This document shows, piece after piece, positions 1-10,129 of a DNA stretch of 38,817 bases. Source of the stretch: a virus. How positions within the stretch are numbered: position 1 is the first letter of the stretch; each line of letters opens with the position of its first letter. Under the pieces are notes generated by a model, which ran no database searches, was not told where the DNA came from, and saw only the letters and a program-made list of their open reading frames with translations. Made by a program: the position numbers and the translations under genes. The stretch spans positions 1 through 38,817 of the IMG/VR virus record IMGVR_UViG_3300044981_000086, one strand, 5' to 3'.

Positions 1-1409
1 TGTCTATCTTCTTCAGGATTTTTATAATTAGAATCAAAAGGTAATTTTGTTTTTATCTGATCGGGCGCATTCTTCTTTAGATAACCCATAATCCGTCCTT
101 TGGCAATATCATGCGCTAGCCCGTATTCTGGATATAGTGATTTAAATGGATGTTGCTGAGATATAGATGGGATAACTTCTCCGCCTTCGGCATAATTGTC
201 TGAATTGGTATGAAAATAATCATCAAATCTTTCATGTAGCTTTTCAAGGAGTTGTTGGCGCTTTGTATCGTCTGATGCATAATCGCTTAGTTGTTTTCCA
301 CCTTCAGAAAATAAAGCTTTAACTCCATTTTGTATAACAGAATTTCCTTTCCCAAGATTAATAGCCTTTCCAATGTTTTGGTCTAATCCGTCAGTTACTC
401 CAGAACTGGCCATTTTATAAAAAACAGAAGATGCAAAATCCTTTGCCCAATTCGGTATCGCAGCGCCAATAACTTTATCTAACGTACCCTTTGTTTCAGC
501 GGCAATATTCCCTAAATTGAAAATAATTTTTTCGGCTGGAGTTGGAAGATATTGCGAAAGTCCATACCCCCCCACAACACCAGTCCCTTTATTTATTACA
601 TTCTGACCTAGTTTAAAAAGACCGGCATCCATCAAGTCTTTGCTTACTGGTAACTCTAGCTCATTAACTTCACTCAATGGTATTACATTTCCTAAATTTT
701 TTGCTCCATAACCCATTCCAGATAAAAAACTAGAAAATACTTTGCTAAAGTCCTTTATTCCTGCGGCATTAACTCCATATTTTAAAGCATTGGCTCCTGT
801 ACCAAGAAGCATATTACCAATTGTTCCACCAGCCATATCCCATGCCACGGCTTTGGCTGATGAGACGGGATCATGTTGTTCTCCTAAAAGCCATTGTGAT
901 ACTTGATCCAAACCTCCTGTAATACCTCCTTGAGCAGCGCCTTGCATAGCAAAATTCAAAAGTGATTTACCAGCTTGAATTAATGGAGCGCCTTCAACAG
1001 CAAAACCAGTTCCTTCAGTGGCAAGTCCTAACCCAATTCCTACTCCAACATTTCTAACAGCTTGAGAAACAGCAAGTTCATTAGGATTCGTTTTTGATCG
1101 ATTAATAATGTCTTGTGAAGATGTTCCTGGAACTCCAAATTGATTTAATATTTTCTCTCCACCAATAGCTACTGGGCCTAAAGCTCCCTCTGCAATTGTA
1201 GCAGCTTGCTGACCAGGTGTAGAATAATCCTTTGGTGGGTCTATTTGAAATCCAGCAGGCAATTCTTTTGATCCTGAAGATGAACTATCTACTGTAAAAC
1301 CGGCAGGCAAAGTAGAAGACGATTGTGGTGTAGGAGTATTATTCTCTGGGATATCAGATGCACCAGAAGAGAATTGATCTACTGTAAAGCCTTCTGGCAA
1401 AGTATCCAT
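1..1409 (-). CDS. Large virion (internal/ejection-type) protein, N-terminal part, cut at window edge
   Basis: The frame is open from the ATG at 1409-1407 to the edge (469 codons). The N-terminus carries three copies of LPxGFxxD (residues about 4-11, 34-41, 50-57), a repeat I associate with phage virion proteins. A long Gly/Ala-rich, partly hydrophobic middle follows, as in proteins ejected with the genome. Near the visible end is AEGGEV, a motif shared with three other proteins here. The gene follows the 793-aa gene closely, with a GGAG Shine-Dalgarno inside that gene's last codons. If the molecule is circular, base 1 joins base 38817 in the same frame, giving a protein of about 593 aa that ends at 38445. 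Role as an internal virion protein is inferred from position and composition. Confidence 0.7.
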   Translation of the reverse strand, partial: MDTLPEGFTVDQFSSGASDIPENNTPTPQSSSTLPAGFTVDSSSSGSKELPAGFQIDPPKDYSTPGQQAATIAEGALGPVAIGGEKILNQFGVPGTSSQDIINRSKTNPNELAVSQAVRNVGVGIGLGLATEGTGFAVEGAPLIQAGKSLLNFAMQGAAQGGITGGLDQVSQWLLGEQHDPVSSAKAVAWDMAGGTIGNMLLGTGANALKYGVNAAGIKDFSKVFSSFLSGMGYGAKNLGNVIPLSEVNELELPVSKDLMDAGLFKLGQNVINKGTGVVGGYGLSQYLPTPAEKIIFNLGNIAAETKGTLDKVIGAAIPNWAKDFASSVFYKMASSGVTDGLDQNIGKAINLGKGNSVIQNGVKALFSEGGKQLSDYASDDTKRQQLLEKLHERFDDYFHTNSDNYAEGGEVIPSISQQHPFKSLYPEYGLAHDIAKGRIMGYLKKNAPDQIKTKLPFDSNYKNPEEDR

Positions 1410-1415
1410 TAATTA

Positions 1416-3797
1416 TTAACTCCATTTTCCATTATGAAATGTAATTTTTTGACCATTGGGTCCAGTAGCTGTTTGGCCCTCTTGATACTGTCCAGAAGAT
1501 TGCTTTGGTTTTTGTATTTGTGAATTTTGGCCCCAAGCAGAAGAATTACTCATTCTATTTACATTATCGTTAGAAATCCCAACAGATCCAAGATTTCTTT
1601 TTAATTGCATAGCATTCGAAAGGCGCATTTCTTGAACTCTTCCGGGAGCGCCCATTAGATACTGAAAAGGACTTAAGGGATGTTTTGCATTCATTTGTTT
1701 TTCAATATTATCAATTTTACCCAAACTATTTGGTCCTGATAAAACGGAACTATAGATATTAGAAGCTTCTTGAGCTTTTTGTTTTGCAATAGGCCATTTT
1801 CTCCAATCTCCGGTACCAACATTTTTTGTTACATAATCTTGAAAATCTTTTAATTTATCTTCTAAGAGTTGTTGATTGGCCACAGTGCTTCTAATATTTT
1901 CAGGAACGGGTCTTGTTGCTTTACCTATTCCTGGGATTGTTTTAGATTCAATATCTTGACCATATTCTTGCATCTCTGGTCCTAAAAGACCGGTTTTCAT
2001 GGCAGCAGTATTACCTCCTCCTCTAAGCATTTGACCTAAAGCATTAGCTCCTGCTGCTTGAGCAAAGGCACTAGCATTTTCTTGTTGCATAGACGTTCTC
2101 ATTAAAGCCAAAGTCATTTGAGCTTTTTGAGCTTGTTGCGGCTTTGAATAATCTCCTGCTTGCTTTGCTAATTCATTATAATAACCATAATTTTGCATAC
2201 CTTTTGATATAGCAATATTCATTTGTCTTGTGTCAGCTCCAATTTTACCAGCATTGGCCAAATTCATTAAATTTTGCCCATTAATAGTAAATAAACTACG
2301 TTTGTTTTGTTGATTTTTTTCTTGAGCTGCCAAATCATTTTGGATCTCTTTATTCATTTGTGAAAGCGCTGCATTATCTGTGTGTGTAAGTCCAGCTCCC
2401 GCTCCTCCCACAATTAATCCGAATAACATACCTATTTTCCCTAAAGTACTTTTATCATTATATAGGTCGTGAAGAGTTTTGGGCTGTATTTTTCCAGAAT
2501 CAACATCAGCATAAAATTTATTCATTTCATCATGCATCAACTGATTCGCATTGGCAGCCTTTTGTTGATAAGCCTGATATGGGTCCATTGTTTGAGGATT
2601 TGAAGCATATGGATCATTTTGATCGGGGCTTGCATTTGATTGAGGGGCAGATTGATCTTGAGGCATACTATCAGCAGAAGCTTGAATAGGAGCATTTGCT
2701 TGACTATCATCCTCTGGGGCTGGGCCTGCAGCTTGATTAGCGGCATCTATTTCTTTATCTAAATCTTGAGGAGGAGGTGTGGGCATAGGAGCGGAATTTG
2801 AATCGGCATTTATACCACTATCGATATCATCACTTTTTAAATCAGGTTGAACCTCAGAATCAGAAGGATCATCTGTACCAGAGAATTTTTGGATACCTCC
2901 TCCTTTATAATAATTACCTTTTCCACCAAAAGCATTATTTATAGAATTTTGTAAAGTAGACATTGCAGAAGTATCGGTCTCACTGTCACTATCAGGTGTT
3001 GGACTAGGTGTAGGTTGTGGTTCAGTATCTCCTCCTCCCCAAAAACCTTGAATTTTAGGCTTAGGCATGGACTTCATTTCACTAAGTGTTTTTACATGCT
3101 CTAACTTTGCTTTTGCATTAGAGTCGGGTCTTATGTCTGAACTCCGTACATGTTCTCCAGCCTTAGATTCTCCAGCCCATGATTTTTCAGTTTTATTCTG
3201 AGGACGCTCCACTTCCATAGCAGATTGGTTTACACCTTTTACGCTGCCACCTTCTGCATAATATTCACAAGACTTTCTATGCATACGATTATCATCACAA
3301 TAATATTCTTTTTCTACTTCTCCACCTTTAGCGAAATGTCCACCTTCAGGTACACCACCATAACAGCGGCAATTAGGATGTGATTTCCCAAAGGACTTGC
3401 AACTTGGATTTATACAAGGAGGATAATGTTGTTTTTCTTCAGTCCCCAACGGACCAAAAGGAGGAGCTTGTTTATTAAGTGCTGCTAATACTACATCAGG
3501 CCCCTGATCTTGTGGTTCTGTGTATGCTTTAGAAGCAGCCTTTGGAACCATATTAGAAGCTTTTGCTCCTTGAGCAGCACTTACACCACTATTTTTAGAG
3601 CCCCTGAAATGACTTTGACTTCTAGGTTCCATAGGGCCACCCATTGCTTTATGTATGGGCATTTCATCAAGCTGTTTTTTATAATCATCAGAAAGATCTT
3701 TTTTAGAGATCTTAATCTTATGCCCAGAAGGATGAGCTAGAATTGTGAATTTATCGTTATCTTCAGCTTTCTTAAATTTACTTAAATCTAGTTTCAC
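1416..3797 (-). CDS. Large virion protein with HPSGHKI N-terminus and Cys motif, 793 aa
   Basis: It probably starts at GTG 3797, overlapping the previous stop (GTGA). Visible parts are: an N-terminal module with AHPSGHKIKI followed by a short basic helix (about 20-50); a Cys-rich element CINPSC...SHPNCRCYGG near residues 128-148 that could bind a metal; GG motifs FAKGGEVEKE, YAEGGSVKGV and YKGGGIQKF; a low-complexity Pro/Asp/Ser/Gln stretch (about 260-420); a Gly-rich hydrophobic segment (IGMLFGLIVGGAGAGL, about 455-470); and a mostly helical, Gln/Ala-rich C-terminal half. The layout resembles internal/ejection proteins of podoviruses. The HPSGHKI and SHPNCRCYGG modules recur in environmental phages as far as I recall. 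Exact role unknown. Confidence 0.7.
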   Translation of the reverse strand: MKLDLSKFKKAEDNDKFTILAHPSGHKIKISKKDLSDDYKKQLDEMPIHKAMGGPMEPRSQSHFRGSKNSGVSAAQGAKASNMVPKAASKAYTEPQDQGPDVVLAALNKQAPPFGPLGTEEKQHYPPCINPSCKSFGKSHPNCRCYGGVPEGGHFAKGGEVEKEYYCDDNRMHRKSCEYYAEGGSVKGVNQSAMEVERPQNKTEKSWAGESKAGEHVRSSDIRPDSNAKAKLEHVKTLSEMKSMPKPKIQGFWGGGDTEPQPTPSPTPDSDSETDTSAMSTLQNSINNAFGGKGNYYKGGGIQKFSGTDDPSDSEVQPDLKSDDIDSGINADSNSAPMPTPPPQDLDKEIDAANQAAGPAPEDDSQANAPIQASADSMPQDQSAPQSNASPDQNDPYASNPQTMDPYQAYQQKAANANQLMHDEMNKFYADVDSGKIQPKTLHDLYNDKSTLGKIGMLFGLIVGGAGAGLTHTDNAALSQMNKEIQNDLAAQEKNQQNKRSLFTINGQNLMNLANAGKIGADTRQMNIAISKGMQNYGYYNELAKQAGDYSKPQQAQKAQMTLALMRTSMQQENASAFAQAAGANALGQMLRGGGNTAAMKTGLLGPEMQEYGQDIESKTIPGIGKATRPVPENIRSTVANQQLLEDKLKDFQDYVTKNVGTGDWRKWPIAKQKAQEASNIYSSVLSGPNSLGKIDNIEKQMNAKHPLSPFQYLMGAPGRVQEMRLSNAMQLKRNLGSVGISNDNVNRMSNSSAWGQNSQIQKPKQSSGQYQEGQTATGPNGQKITFHNGKWS

Positions 3798-5041
3798 GCT
3801 TTCATCCTTTTCTTAGCTAAAACACTTTGAACAAAACTAGCAGCTCCTTTTACTGGATCTTTTGAATTCATAATAGATCTAGGGATAACAACTTCTCCAG
3901 GGCTTAATTTAGCATCAACGGTATCATTTTTTAACGAATCCCCTTTAACTTTAGCAACTCCGGGAACGTGTCCCCCGTTTTTCAATTTATCTCCTACATT
4001 GCCACCAGTAGAAAATGCTGCAGCAAGCATAGGTAGCATAGACATAATACCTCCTCCTCCAGATCCACCTGGCCCCTTACCTCCTGATCCTTGTCCTCCA
4101 CTTGTTAGCGCTGCAGTTCCTGCTGCCAAAGCCGCGGCCCCAGAATCAGAACCATAGTTTTGCGATTGGCCCGCGGCTGCTTGAGCGTTATTATTATTTA
4201 CGGCTTGCCCAAACATACTTTGAGCTCCAGAGCTCGGAGTAACGGGGGTAGAATCCATAGCCCATTGAGGAGTTGGAGCTTCTTGTTGATTAGCAATTTG
4301 AGTTTGAGCTGGCATAGAAGGTTGGTCTTCAGGGTCAGGACTAGGAGGTTCTTGTGTCATTCCCCCATTATCAAATTTTTGAACTTCTCCACCTTTTGCT
4401 AAAGAAGAAAGCCCAGACGCTATTCCTTGCTCTACTCCACCTGTAACAGCTTGTTGGCCTTGAAGAGTTGTATTAGCAAGTTGACCTTGAACACTATTAT
4501 ATCCGGTATTCGCTCCTTGAATAATACCTTGAGCTCCTTGAGCAGAGGCTTCATTTTGATTTGTTTGACCAACTTGTTGAGCGGCCATAGTGTTAGCCAT
4601 GTTGCCAGCTTGCCCAAGAGCATTGAGAGATTGATTGGCTTGCATTGTCGCACCCTGACCTGCAGCTTGTTGTTGAATATTTGCGCCTTGTTGAGCGGCT
4701 TGCCTTGCCATTAACCCTACATTTGCTCCAGCTCCACGCTGCCCCGCCATAAGAGAGGCTTGATTAGCAACGTTTGCGCCCGTAGCTTGATTGAGCATTG
4801 CTTGGGCAGGATTTGGACCCCCTCCTGCTGCGATATTTTGGAATTGATTATAAACTTGATTCTGAGCTCCTAAACCACCCTGATTTTGAAGCGCTGCTAA
4901 TAATTGTTGCTGGGCTGTCATTCCATTTTGAACTTCAGCATTAGTTTGATCTAAAGTTCCAGGAGCAGCTCCATTAGTACCACTAAACCCAGTTCCCCCA
5001 GATCCACCTGCCATTCCAAGCAAACCCCCAACAGATCCCAT
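3794..5041 (-). CDS. Gln/Ala/Gly-rich internal virion protein with GG and LSPGEVVIP motifs, 415 aa
   Basis: The protein opens Gly-rich, then has a long Ala/Gln/Asn-rich helical region (about 35-215), the composition of podovirus ejection proteins such as the P22 gp7/gp16/gp20 class. LAKGGEVQKFDNGG follows near residue 217, then Pro-rich and Gly-rich linkers. The C-terminus has NGGHVPG and LSPGEVVIPRSIM before a basic tail. LSPGEVVIP-type ends recur in phage virion proteins; whether they serve as a packaging tag is not established here. It starts one base after the acetyltransferase gene ends and is translationally coupled to the downstream 793-aa gene. Function is inferred from context and composition. 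Confidence 0.7.
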   Translation of the reverse strand: MGSVGGLLGMAGGSGGTGFSGTNGAAPGTLDQTNAEVQNGMTAQQQLLAALQNQGGLGAQNQVYNQFQNIAAGGGPNPAQAMLNQATGANVANQASLMAGQRGAGANVGLMARQAAQQGANIQQQAAGQGATMQANQSLNALGQAGNMANTMAAQQVGQTNQNEASAQGAQGIIQGANTGYNSVQGQLANTTLQGQQAVTGGVEQGIASGLSSLAKGGEVQKFDNGGMTQEPPSPDPEDQPSMPAQTQIANQQEAPTPQWAMDSTPVTPSSGAQSMFGQAVNNNNAQAAAGQSQNYGSDSGAAALAAGTAALTSGGQGSGGKGPGGSGGGGIMSMLPMLAAAFSTGGNVGDKLKNGGHVPGVAKVKGDSLKNDTVDAKLSPGEVVIPRSIMNSKDPVKGAASFVQSVLAKKRMKA

Positions 5042-5371
5042 TCAGAGCTCCTTTTCAAAAACAATAAAATCATTCGAAGATGATTTAAGATTCATTCCAT
5101 AGGCCAGTAATACTTTTACACTTGCAGTCGAATTTTTATTACTCGGCACAACACTTCCTAAAAGATTAATGCAGCCCTTATCTTTAGCTTCGTAACAAAC
5201 GCTATCAGCTAGTTTACTTGCAACATTAGTATTTCTCCACTCAGGCAATACGTAAAGATCAATTATATAAACTGTCTTTTCGTCTACATATCTATAAGTG
5301 AGAAAGCCCTTATCCGTTTCTATGATCAGATCTTGAGTCTTTTCTTTTAAATACTCAGCATATTGACTCAT
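5042..5371 (-). CDS. GNAT-family acetyltransferase, 109 aa
   Basis: A compact GNAT fold is recognisable. YIIDLYVLPEWRNTNVASKL provides beta4 and the acetyl-CoA loop region, although the usual Q/RxxGxG/A is degenerate (RNTNVA). A C-terminal SVKVLLAYGM segment matches the family's beta6/alpha4 ending. At 109 aa it is short for GNATs (140-170 aa is common). The ATG overlaps the stop of the nozzle gene (TAATG), and the gene ends directly before the ATG of the 415-aa virion gene, so it is made together with structural proteins. Substrate unknown; it might acetylate a virion or host protein. Confidence 0.7.
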   Translation of the reverse strand: MSQYAEYLKEKTQDLIIETDKGFLTYRYVDEKTVYIIDLYVLPEWRNTNVASKLADSVCYEAKDKGCINLLGSVVPSNKNSTASVKVLLAYGMNLKSSSNDFIVFEKEL

Positions 5372-8300
5372 TAATTCTGCCCCCTACTAGTGGCGTTTCC
5401 ACCAACAGAAGTGCTTGTACCAATAGCGCGGAAGCTCCTAGCCACGGCGACTATCAAATTAAGCCCAGAAATAGTAAGCCCAGCTCCTGCAGATACCCCT
5501 AAAGAAGCATCAAAAACTTCCTGCATAGTTAATTGAAAAGACTGGCAACGTTGTTTAGTTAGAAACACTCGCCATTGTTCCTTATCTCCAAGACCTCCGT
5601 AAGGAGATTCTTGGCCATAAGGACTAATATCTCCATAAGGAGCACTATAATTATTTGGTGTAATAAGAGAAGCCTGGGACGGAGCTTCGTTATAATCATA
5701 AGCAATAGAATATTGCAGATAATGAGGGCTCATATATTGCCCAAGCATGTAGAAAAAATAAGCTCTTTGATAACCCTGAAGTCCTGCAAGATTTATCCAG
5801 GAAGTAGTAAAAGACATTAATACCGGATTTGATCCATCAAGATAAACATTTGGAGTTTCTTGAAAAATCTGGCCTTGAGCATTTAAATAAGTATGATAAT
5901 CCTGATACAAAGTTGAACTAATAGCAGGCACTCCAGAGAACGTACCCCATTGCTGATAATAATAATCATACATGAGAGTAAGCCCAGAGCTTAGTGTAAA
6001 TCTAACTTGTGTTGTTTCAGGAATAGCTACAGCGCTTTGAACTGTAGCCGTTCTAGTATAAGACTCGACAGGGGCCCCTATATAACTAACCCCCATACCC
6101 CTGCCAAGTAGCCATATACCCTTATCTGACTGAAACATCAAGCCATCAGGCATAAAAACAATGGACTGCTGATTTGTTGATCCCACGACCGAAGTAATAA
6201 ATAAAGGCTCACTGTATTGTGAATTCGCTCCAGTATTATCAGGACCAGTCCCATTGATATAATAAAGAGCATTTGCTTTAAATATAATTAGTTTATCATC
6301 CATTGGGGCGATACATCGCATATTCCCAGTGGATCCTTGAGAAGCTATACTTGGGGCTACGTAGATAGTGAACAGATCTGACATTTCTACAGGAGTATTT
6401 TCAATAACTTGTTTTGAATACCAAAGAAGATTTGGATCTTCGGCATCTATTCCCCATACTCTGTCATCAAAAAGAGTGAGGGCATTGAAGCTTGGGGCTC
6501 CTATATCCTCAATCACTCCTCCAGTAGTATAGATTAGAGAATTTCCTAAAATCTGATTATCAGCTTGAGTATCTACGTATGTAACATAATCAATAGTTGT
6601 ATTGTTTATTAATGGCATTTCTATGCTGGTTATTTGAAAGAATTCTTCTTGCGTTGTAGACCATCTAAATATTTCAATCTTTACTGGATTAGCTGTTTTA
6701 TAAGTTAAACGTAAAGTAGGTATATTTAGAGTCACCATACAGGTGTCAACTATTGTTAAGTTATCTGCACTAGATGTCCCAGCAAAAGGTTGATTAACTG
6801 TGATGGTAGTCCCAGAGATTTTAGTAATATAGGTACCAGCTAAGATGCTTGCCGGTGTACTTTGATCAATAACATATTGTCCAATAGCTAGCCCTGTAGC
6901 TGAAGATACGGTCATTGTTGTTGTGCCTTCAGTAAAAACTCCAACTGGAGTCAAAGGTGTGGGCTGAACAAAGGCAGGATTATTAGTAGACATATCCACA
7001 ATTAGCGGAACGCTCGGTGCAGAATATTCAATATTCCCCTGATTGTTGGTCCAGGTATAAACCACTTTATATTGATACTCTTGTGGGGGCATAGAACCAC
7101 CAGTATTAGCTGGGGTTCCTTCAACATCATCAGCCCATAAAAAAAAGTTCTGTTCTACTGGAATATAACCGTCATACTCCCATAAAAACCCACCGCTTAA
7201 ATTGAGAGTCTGAGCAATTTCCACAGGAACAACATTTGAAGTGCCAATAGTAAAATTAACAAGATTTAATCCAGTCTGGGAATAGATTCCTGATTTAGTG
7301 ATGGACACAGTTTGAGATGTGTTCGCTGAAGTAATGAAGTCTTTGAAGAGATATCCAATTTGAGCCACATTTCCATTAATTGTAACTGATGGGAGTCCAG
7401 CGGAGCAATATCCTCCACCATTTGCGTAAGCAAGCTTTGATACAACTTCGCCCAAGCCATTGATAAGAAAATAGGTTGATTGAAGCTCTGACTGATAAGC
7501 CGCCAAAACATAATATTCTCCATTAACTATAAAAGCTTTAGATGCAAGTCCTACTGATCTGACCAGAACACTTGGAGACCCGACTGTCCCAGACTGGGTA
7601 CATGTGACAGTAGAAATGTAGTTAGTAGGAAGAGAAGAATCATAACCATAAGTATTTGCCACTTCATAAAATACTGTTAACACTCCTCCGCTTGCTACGG
7701 TGGCTAAATTATCAATTGTCCCAGTTGTTATAATTTCAGCAGGTGTTGTTAAAATCTTACCTAAAGTAGAATTAACTGCAACAGCATAACCAGTGCTTGT
7801 TCCAGAATTATAATAACTAGCCCATATGACTGGACTCGATGGATTAGTCGTATCCACACACATACTCATGATAGTTGCTGTGACTTTTCCGGAATTTGTG
7901 TAAGTAATGGCAGAAGATAAAATGAGAGTGGCAGTTAGATATTTAATGGCAATAGATTGCCCACCAGAAGTGGTGTCATAAGCGATATATAAATTACTTC
8001 CATACACAACGCCGTCCCATGAAAGTCTAGTAGATGGAACATAGCTTGAAGCAATGTCTGCATTAGTTGTAACAAGAGAAGGATTGTTTGTGCTTACAGC
8101 AATATATTGTAAGTGATAAGCCCCACTAATATCATTAGTAAATATGATTATAAAATAATTGCCTAATACAAAAACTCTAGGAGACCCAGTTACCGTGCCA
8201 CTTCCAACGGGTATTACGGTTGGTTCTACAATATTTTGTCCAGTTGTAGAGTTAGCAACAGCATACATATACCGAGGAGTTGAGAGACTGGTGGGTGTTT

Positions 8301-8688
8301 GATCGGTATAAACCGTGCATATTAAGCCATTAGGAGCAATTGCTGTATCAAGCTGAGATTGATTTGTATTTGATCTTATTAATGGCAAAACTGAAAGCAT
8401 TGCCGGTTGAAGCGTACCTTTAGTAATCCATTGATTAGTACTTGAGGATAGAGCTTGTAATGTGCTTCCGATGGCCGTTAAGTTTTGGTTAAAGGTAGTT
8501 AAAAAAGTAGCGGACTCAGGAAGAGCTACTAAATATCCATAACCATTTCTTTTAGTTAAACGCTGGCCGGTCGTGAAAATCATATTATCTAAAGCTAAAA
8601 AATTACCCATAGGCACTTGCCATGGATCAGTCTTTGTATCTAATCCTTTTAAAAAATTAATACTGACAGCTTGTTTTTGGAGATTCAT
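5371..8688 (-). CDS. Tail nozzle / DNA-stabilisation-like beta-propeller protein, 1105 aa
   Basis: This is the largest gene of the window and almost entirely beta-strand by sequence. The N-terminus (INFLKGLDTKTDPWQVPMG...NMIFTTGQRLTKRNGYGYL) is typical of podovirus proteins that close the tail below the adaptor (P22 gp10 or T7 gp12-like nozzle). Many repeated Ser/Thr/Asn-rich blades follow. The C-terminal third holds the family-like run LFDDRVWGIDAEDPNLLWYS, MDDKLIIFKANALYYING, MFQSDKGIWLLGRG and MYDYYYQQWGTF. It lies next to fibre and adaptor genes, as expected. It follows the 371-aa fibre gene with the ATG directly after that stop. Assignment rests on family resemblance and gene order. Confidence 0.75.
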   Translation of the reverse strand: MNLQKQAVSINFLKGLDTKTDPWQVPMGNFLALDNMIFTTGQRLTKRNGYGYLVALPESATFLTTFNQNLTAIGSTLQALSSSTNQWITKGTLQPAMLSVLPLIRSNTNQSQLDTAIAPNGLICTVYTDQTPTSLSTPRYMYAVANSTTGQNIVEPTVIPVGSGTVTGSPRVFVLGNYFIIIFTNDISGAYHLQYIAVSTNNPSLVTTNADIASSYVPSTRLSWDGVVYGSNLYIAYDTTSGGQSIAIKYLTATLILSSAITYTNSGKVTATIMSMCVDTTNPSSPVIWASYYNSGTSTGYAVAVNSTLGKILTTPAEIITTGTIDNLATVASGGVLTVFYEVANTYGYDSSLPTNYISTVTCTQSGTVGSPSVLVRSVGLASKAFIVNGEYYVLAAYQSELQSTYFLINGLGEVVSKLAYANGGGYCSAGLPSVTINGNVAQIGYLFKDFITSANTSQTVSITKSGIYSQTGLNLVNFTIGTSNVVPVEIAQTLNLSGGFLWEYDGYIPVEQNFFLWADDVEGTPANTGGSMPPQEYQYKVVYTWTNNQGNIEYSAPSVPLIVDMSTNNPAFVQPTPLTPVGVFTEGTTTMTVSSATGLAIGQYVIDQSTPASILAGTYITKISGTTITVNQPFAGTSSADNLTIVDTCMVTLNIPTLRLTYKTANPVKIEIFRWSTTQEEFFQITSIEMPLINNTTIDYVTYVDTQADNQILGNSLIYTTGGVIEDIGAPSFNALTLFDDRVWGIDAEDPNLLWYSKQVIENTPVEMSDLFTIYVAPSIASQGSTGNMRCIAPMDDKLIIFKANALYYINGTGPDNTGANSQYSEPLFITSVVGSTNQQSIVFMPDGLMFQSDKGIWLLGRGMGVSYIGAPVESYTRTATVQSAVAIPETTQVRFTLSSGLTLMYDYYYQQWGTFSGVPAISSTLYQDYHTYLNAQGQIFQETPNVYLDGSNPVLMSFTTSWINLAGLQGYQRAYFFYMLGQYMSPHYLQYSIAYDYNEAPSQASLITPNNYSAPYGDISPYGQESPYGGLGDKEQWRVFLTKQRCQSFQLTMQEVFDASLGVSAGAGLTISGLNLIVAVARSFRAIGTSTSVGGNATSRGQN

Positions 8689-9804
8689 TTATATCTCATA
8701 GGCTACAAGTACTGCATTATTTAATTGACCAAAAGCTGGATTGCTTCCTACCGTACTTCCACTAAAAGATACTTTAAAAGTGTAGGTATAAGTTCCGGCA
8801 GATGGAAAATCAATTTGATTAAACATCCCAACAGGAACATAATTTTGTCCCCCAAAAACTACTCCTCCACTTGCCTGATTCAATACAGATTCCCAAAATA
8901 ATTCCATAGTTGAAAGTTGAGTAGTTCCTCTGAAAAAAGCTCCCGTTAAAAGAGCGGTGAGTGTTTCTGCACTAGTCAGGGTGGTCAAATCACCAACACT
9001 AGCTAATGATCCTCCCCCACTTCCATCATCTTGAAGCATTAACATTACAGGCCTACCGGTCGTAGTGAGGGTCACTGAAAGATTAGTAACCAAAGTAAAA
9101 CCTTGATTACCAAAGTTATTATTTCCACAACTATTACTTATCGCTACGCCACCTGCTCCAACAGATGTGCCAGTGGAACGAGCTGGACCCACGGCTTGAG
9201 GAGCCATATTCCCACTCGTATCTATCGTGACATAACTTGCTTGAGATGGAACTAAAGGCAATGTCAGAGAATAACTTGAAGCTAAAGAATTCTGAGCTTG
9301 TAAAGTCACAAAATTAGAACCAGAAACATTATTTCCTATTAGTATAGAAGCGCCTTGAATATTAGCAGGCGTATTTACGTTTGAATCTACAACTAAAACT
9401 CCTCCGACAAATGAAGCCGTGGCAGTACCACTTGAAATGCCACTACTAGTGGCATTTACTGCCCCGCCACTAGTGATTTTTACTTGATTACCGGCTCCAT
9501 CATTAAAATAAAGATTACCATTAGCAGCATAAATAGTAGTCAGGTATGGCAAAGCTCCAGGCAATAAAACTGAGAGATTACTTAATTCAAGACCATTGAT
9601 CTCAGTTAAATTATTCCCTTGAAGCGATAAATCAATATTTATATTAAGCCCGGCAGGAGTGATCTGCACACCTTCACCGTTTGAGTGATTATGTTGATCT
9701 AATATTCCAAGGTCTGCGTTTATATCATTTGCCCAGGCAGGTCCTAATTCTTGACCTACTGTTGGAACTATTAAACCCATGTTTGGAGATGTAGTAGATG
9801 CCAT
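8689..9804 (-). CDS. Tail fibre-like protein, 371 aa
   Basis: The N-terminus (MGLIVPTVGQELGPAWANDI...LDQHNHSNGEGVQITP) is a pattern seen in phage fibre proteins, where it attaches a trimeric shaft. Residues about 75-200 alternate short beta repeats with Gly/Asn turns (shaft-like). The last 170 residues look like a beta-sandwich tip: FTLVTNLSVTLTTTGRPVMLMLQDD and a Tyr-rich end (GTYTYTFKVSF...AVLVAYEI), reminiscent of C1q/TNF-like trimeric heads. No chaperone or endosialidase motif is visible. It lies between the collar-type gene and the nozzle gene. Probably a receptor-binding fibre. Confidence 0.65.
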   Translation of the reverse strand: MASTTSPNMGLIVPTVGQELGPAWANDINADLGILDQHNHSNGEGVQITPAGLNINIDLSLQGNNLTEINGLELSNLSVLLPGALPYLTTIYAANGNLYFNDGAGNQVKITSGGAVNATSSGISSGTATASFVGGVLVVDSNVNTPANIQGASILIGNNVSGSNFVTLQAQNSLASSYSLTLPLVPSQASYVTIDTSGNMAPQAVGPARSTGTSVGAGGVAISNSCGNNNFGNQGFTLVTNLSVTLTTTGRPVMLMLQDDGSGGGSLASVGDLTTLTSAETLTALLTGAFFRGTTQLSTMELFWESVLNQASGGVVFGGQNYVPVGMFNQIDFPSAGTYTYTFKVSFSGSTVGSNPAFGQLNNAVLVAYEI

Positions 9805-9805
9805 A

Positions 9806-10129
9806 TTAGTTCACCTTTATGAAAGCAGTCACACCGCTTACAGTTACAGTTGGTACAGTTTTATTATTTGTTAAAGTTTCATAGGAAGTGCCAACGGAAC
9901 TCTGCCCATTAGCAATAATCCAATCATCACCATGAATTGTTTGGAATTGAGATAAAGTCAGTGGAGACAAAATCACATCACCCAATCCTTGAATCTGAGA
10001 AACAGAGCTTTGAAGTGTCGTAACTTGCCCATAAATATTGTTTAGAACTTTATTTATATTTTGTTGAACTTGAGTCATAGATGGGACTTGAGTTTGTATG
10101 ACTGGAATATTTACTTGATTACCACCCAC
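9806..10129 (-). CDS. Small tail protein with collar-like domain, 107 aa
   Basis: I favour the GTG at 10129-10127. It has GGAGGT about five bases upstream and overlaps the adaptor gene by 11 bases, whereas the longest frame (ATG region at 10189) would overlap by 71. A helical part with VQQNINKVLNNIYGQVTTLQ (coiled-coil-like) is followed by LTLSQFQTIHGDDWIIANGQ and SYETLTNNKTVPTV, the pattern of phage tail-collar/fibre domains (xFQxxHGxxWxxADGxxxxGTxYxxLTGxxTVP). It may be a short tail tip or fibre connector. Confidence 0.6.
   Translation of the reverse strand: MGGNQVNIPVIQTQVPSMTQVQQNINKVLNNIYGQVTTLQSSVSQIQGLGDVILSPLTLSQFQTIHGDDWIIANGQSSVGTSYETLTNNKTVPTVTVSGVTAFIKVN

Noticed and set aside
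2537-2746. Several 60-95 codon frames antisense or out of frame inside the large virion genes.
   Set aside because: They lack ribosome sites and lie within low-complexity coding sequence, where long shadow frames are expected.
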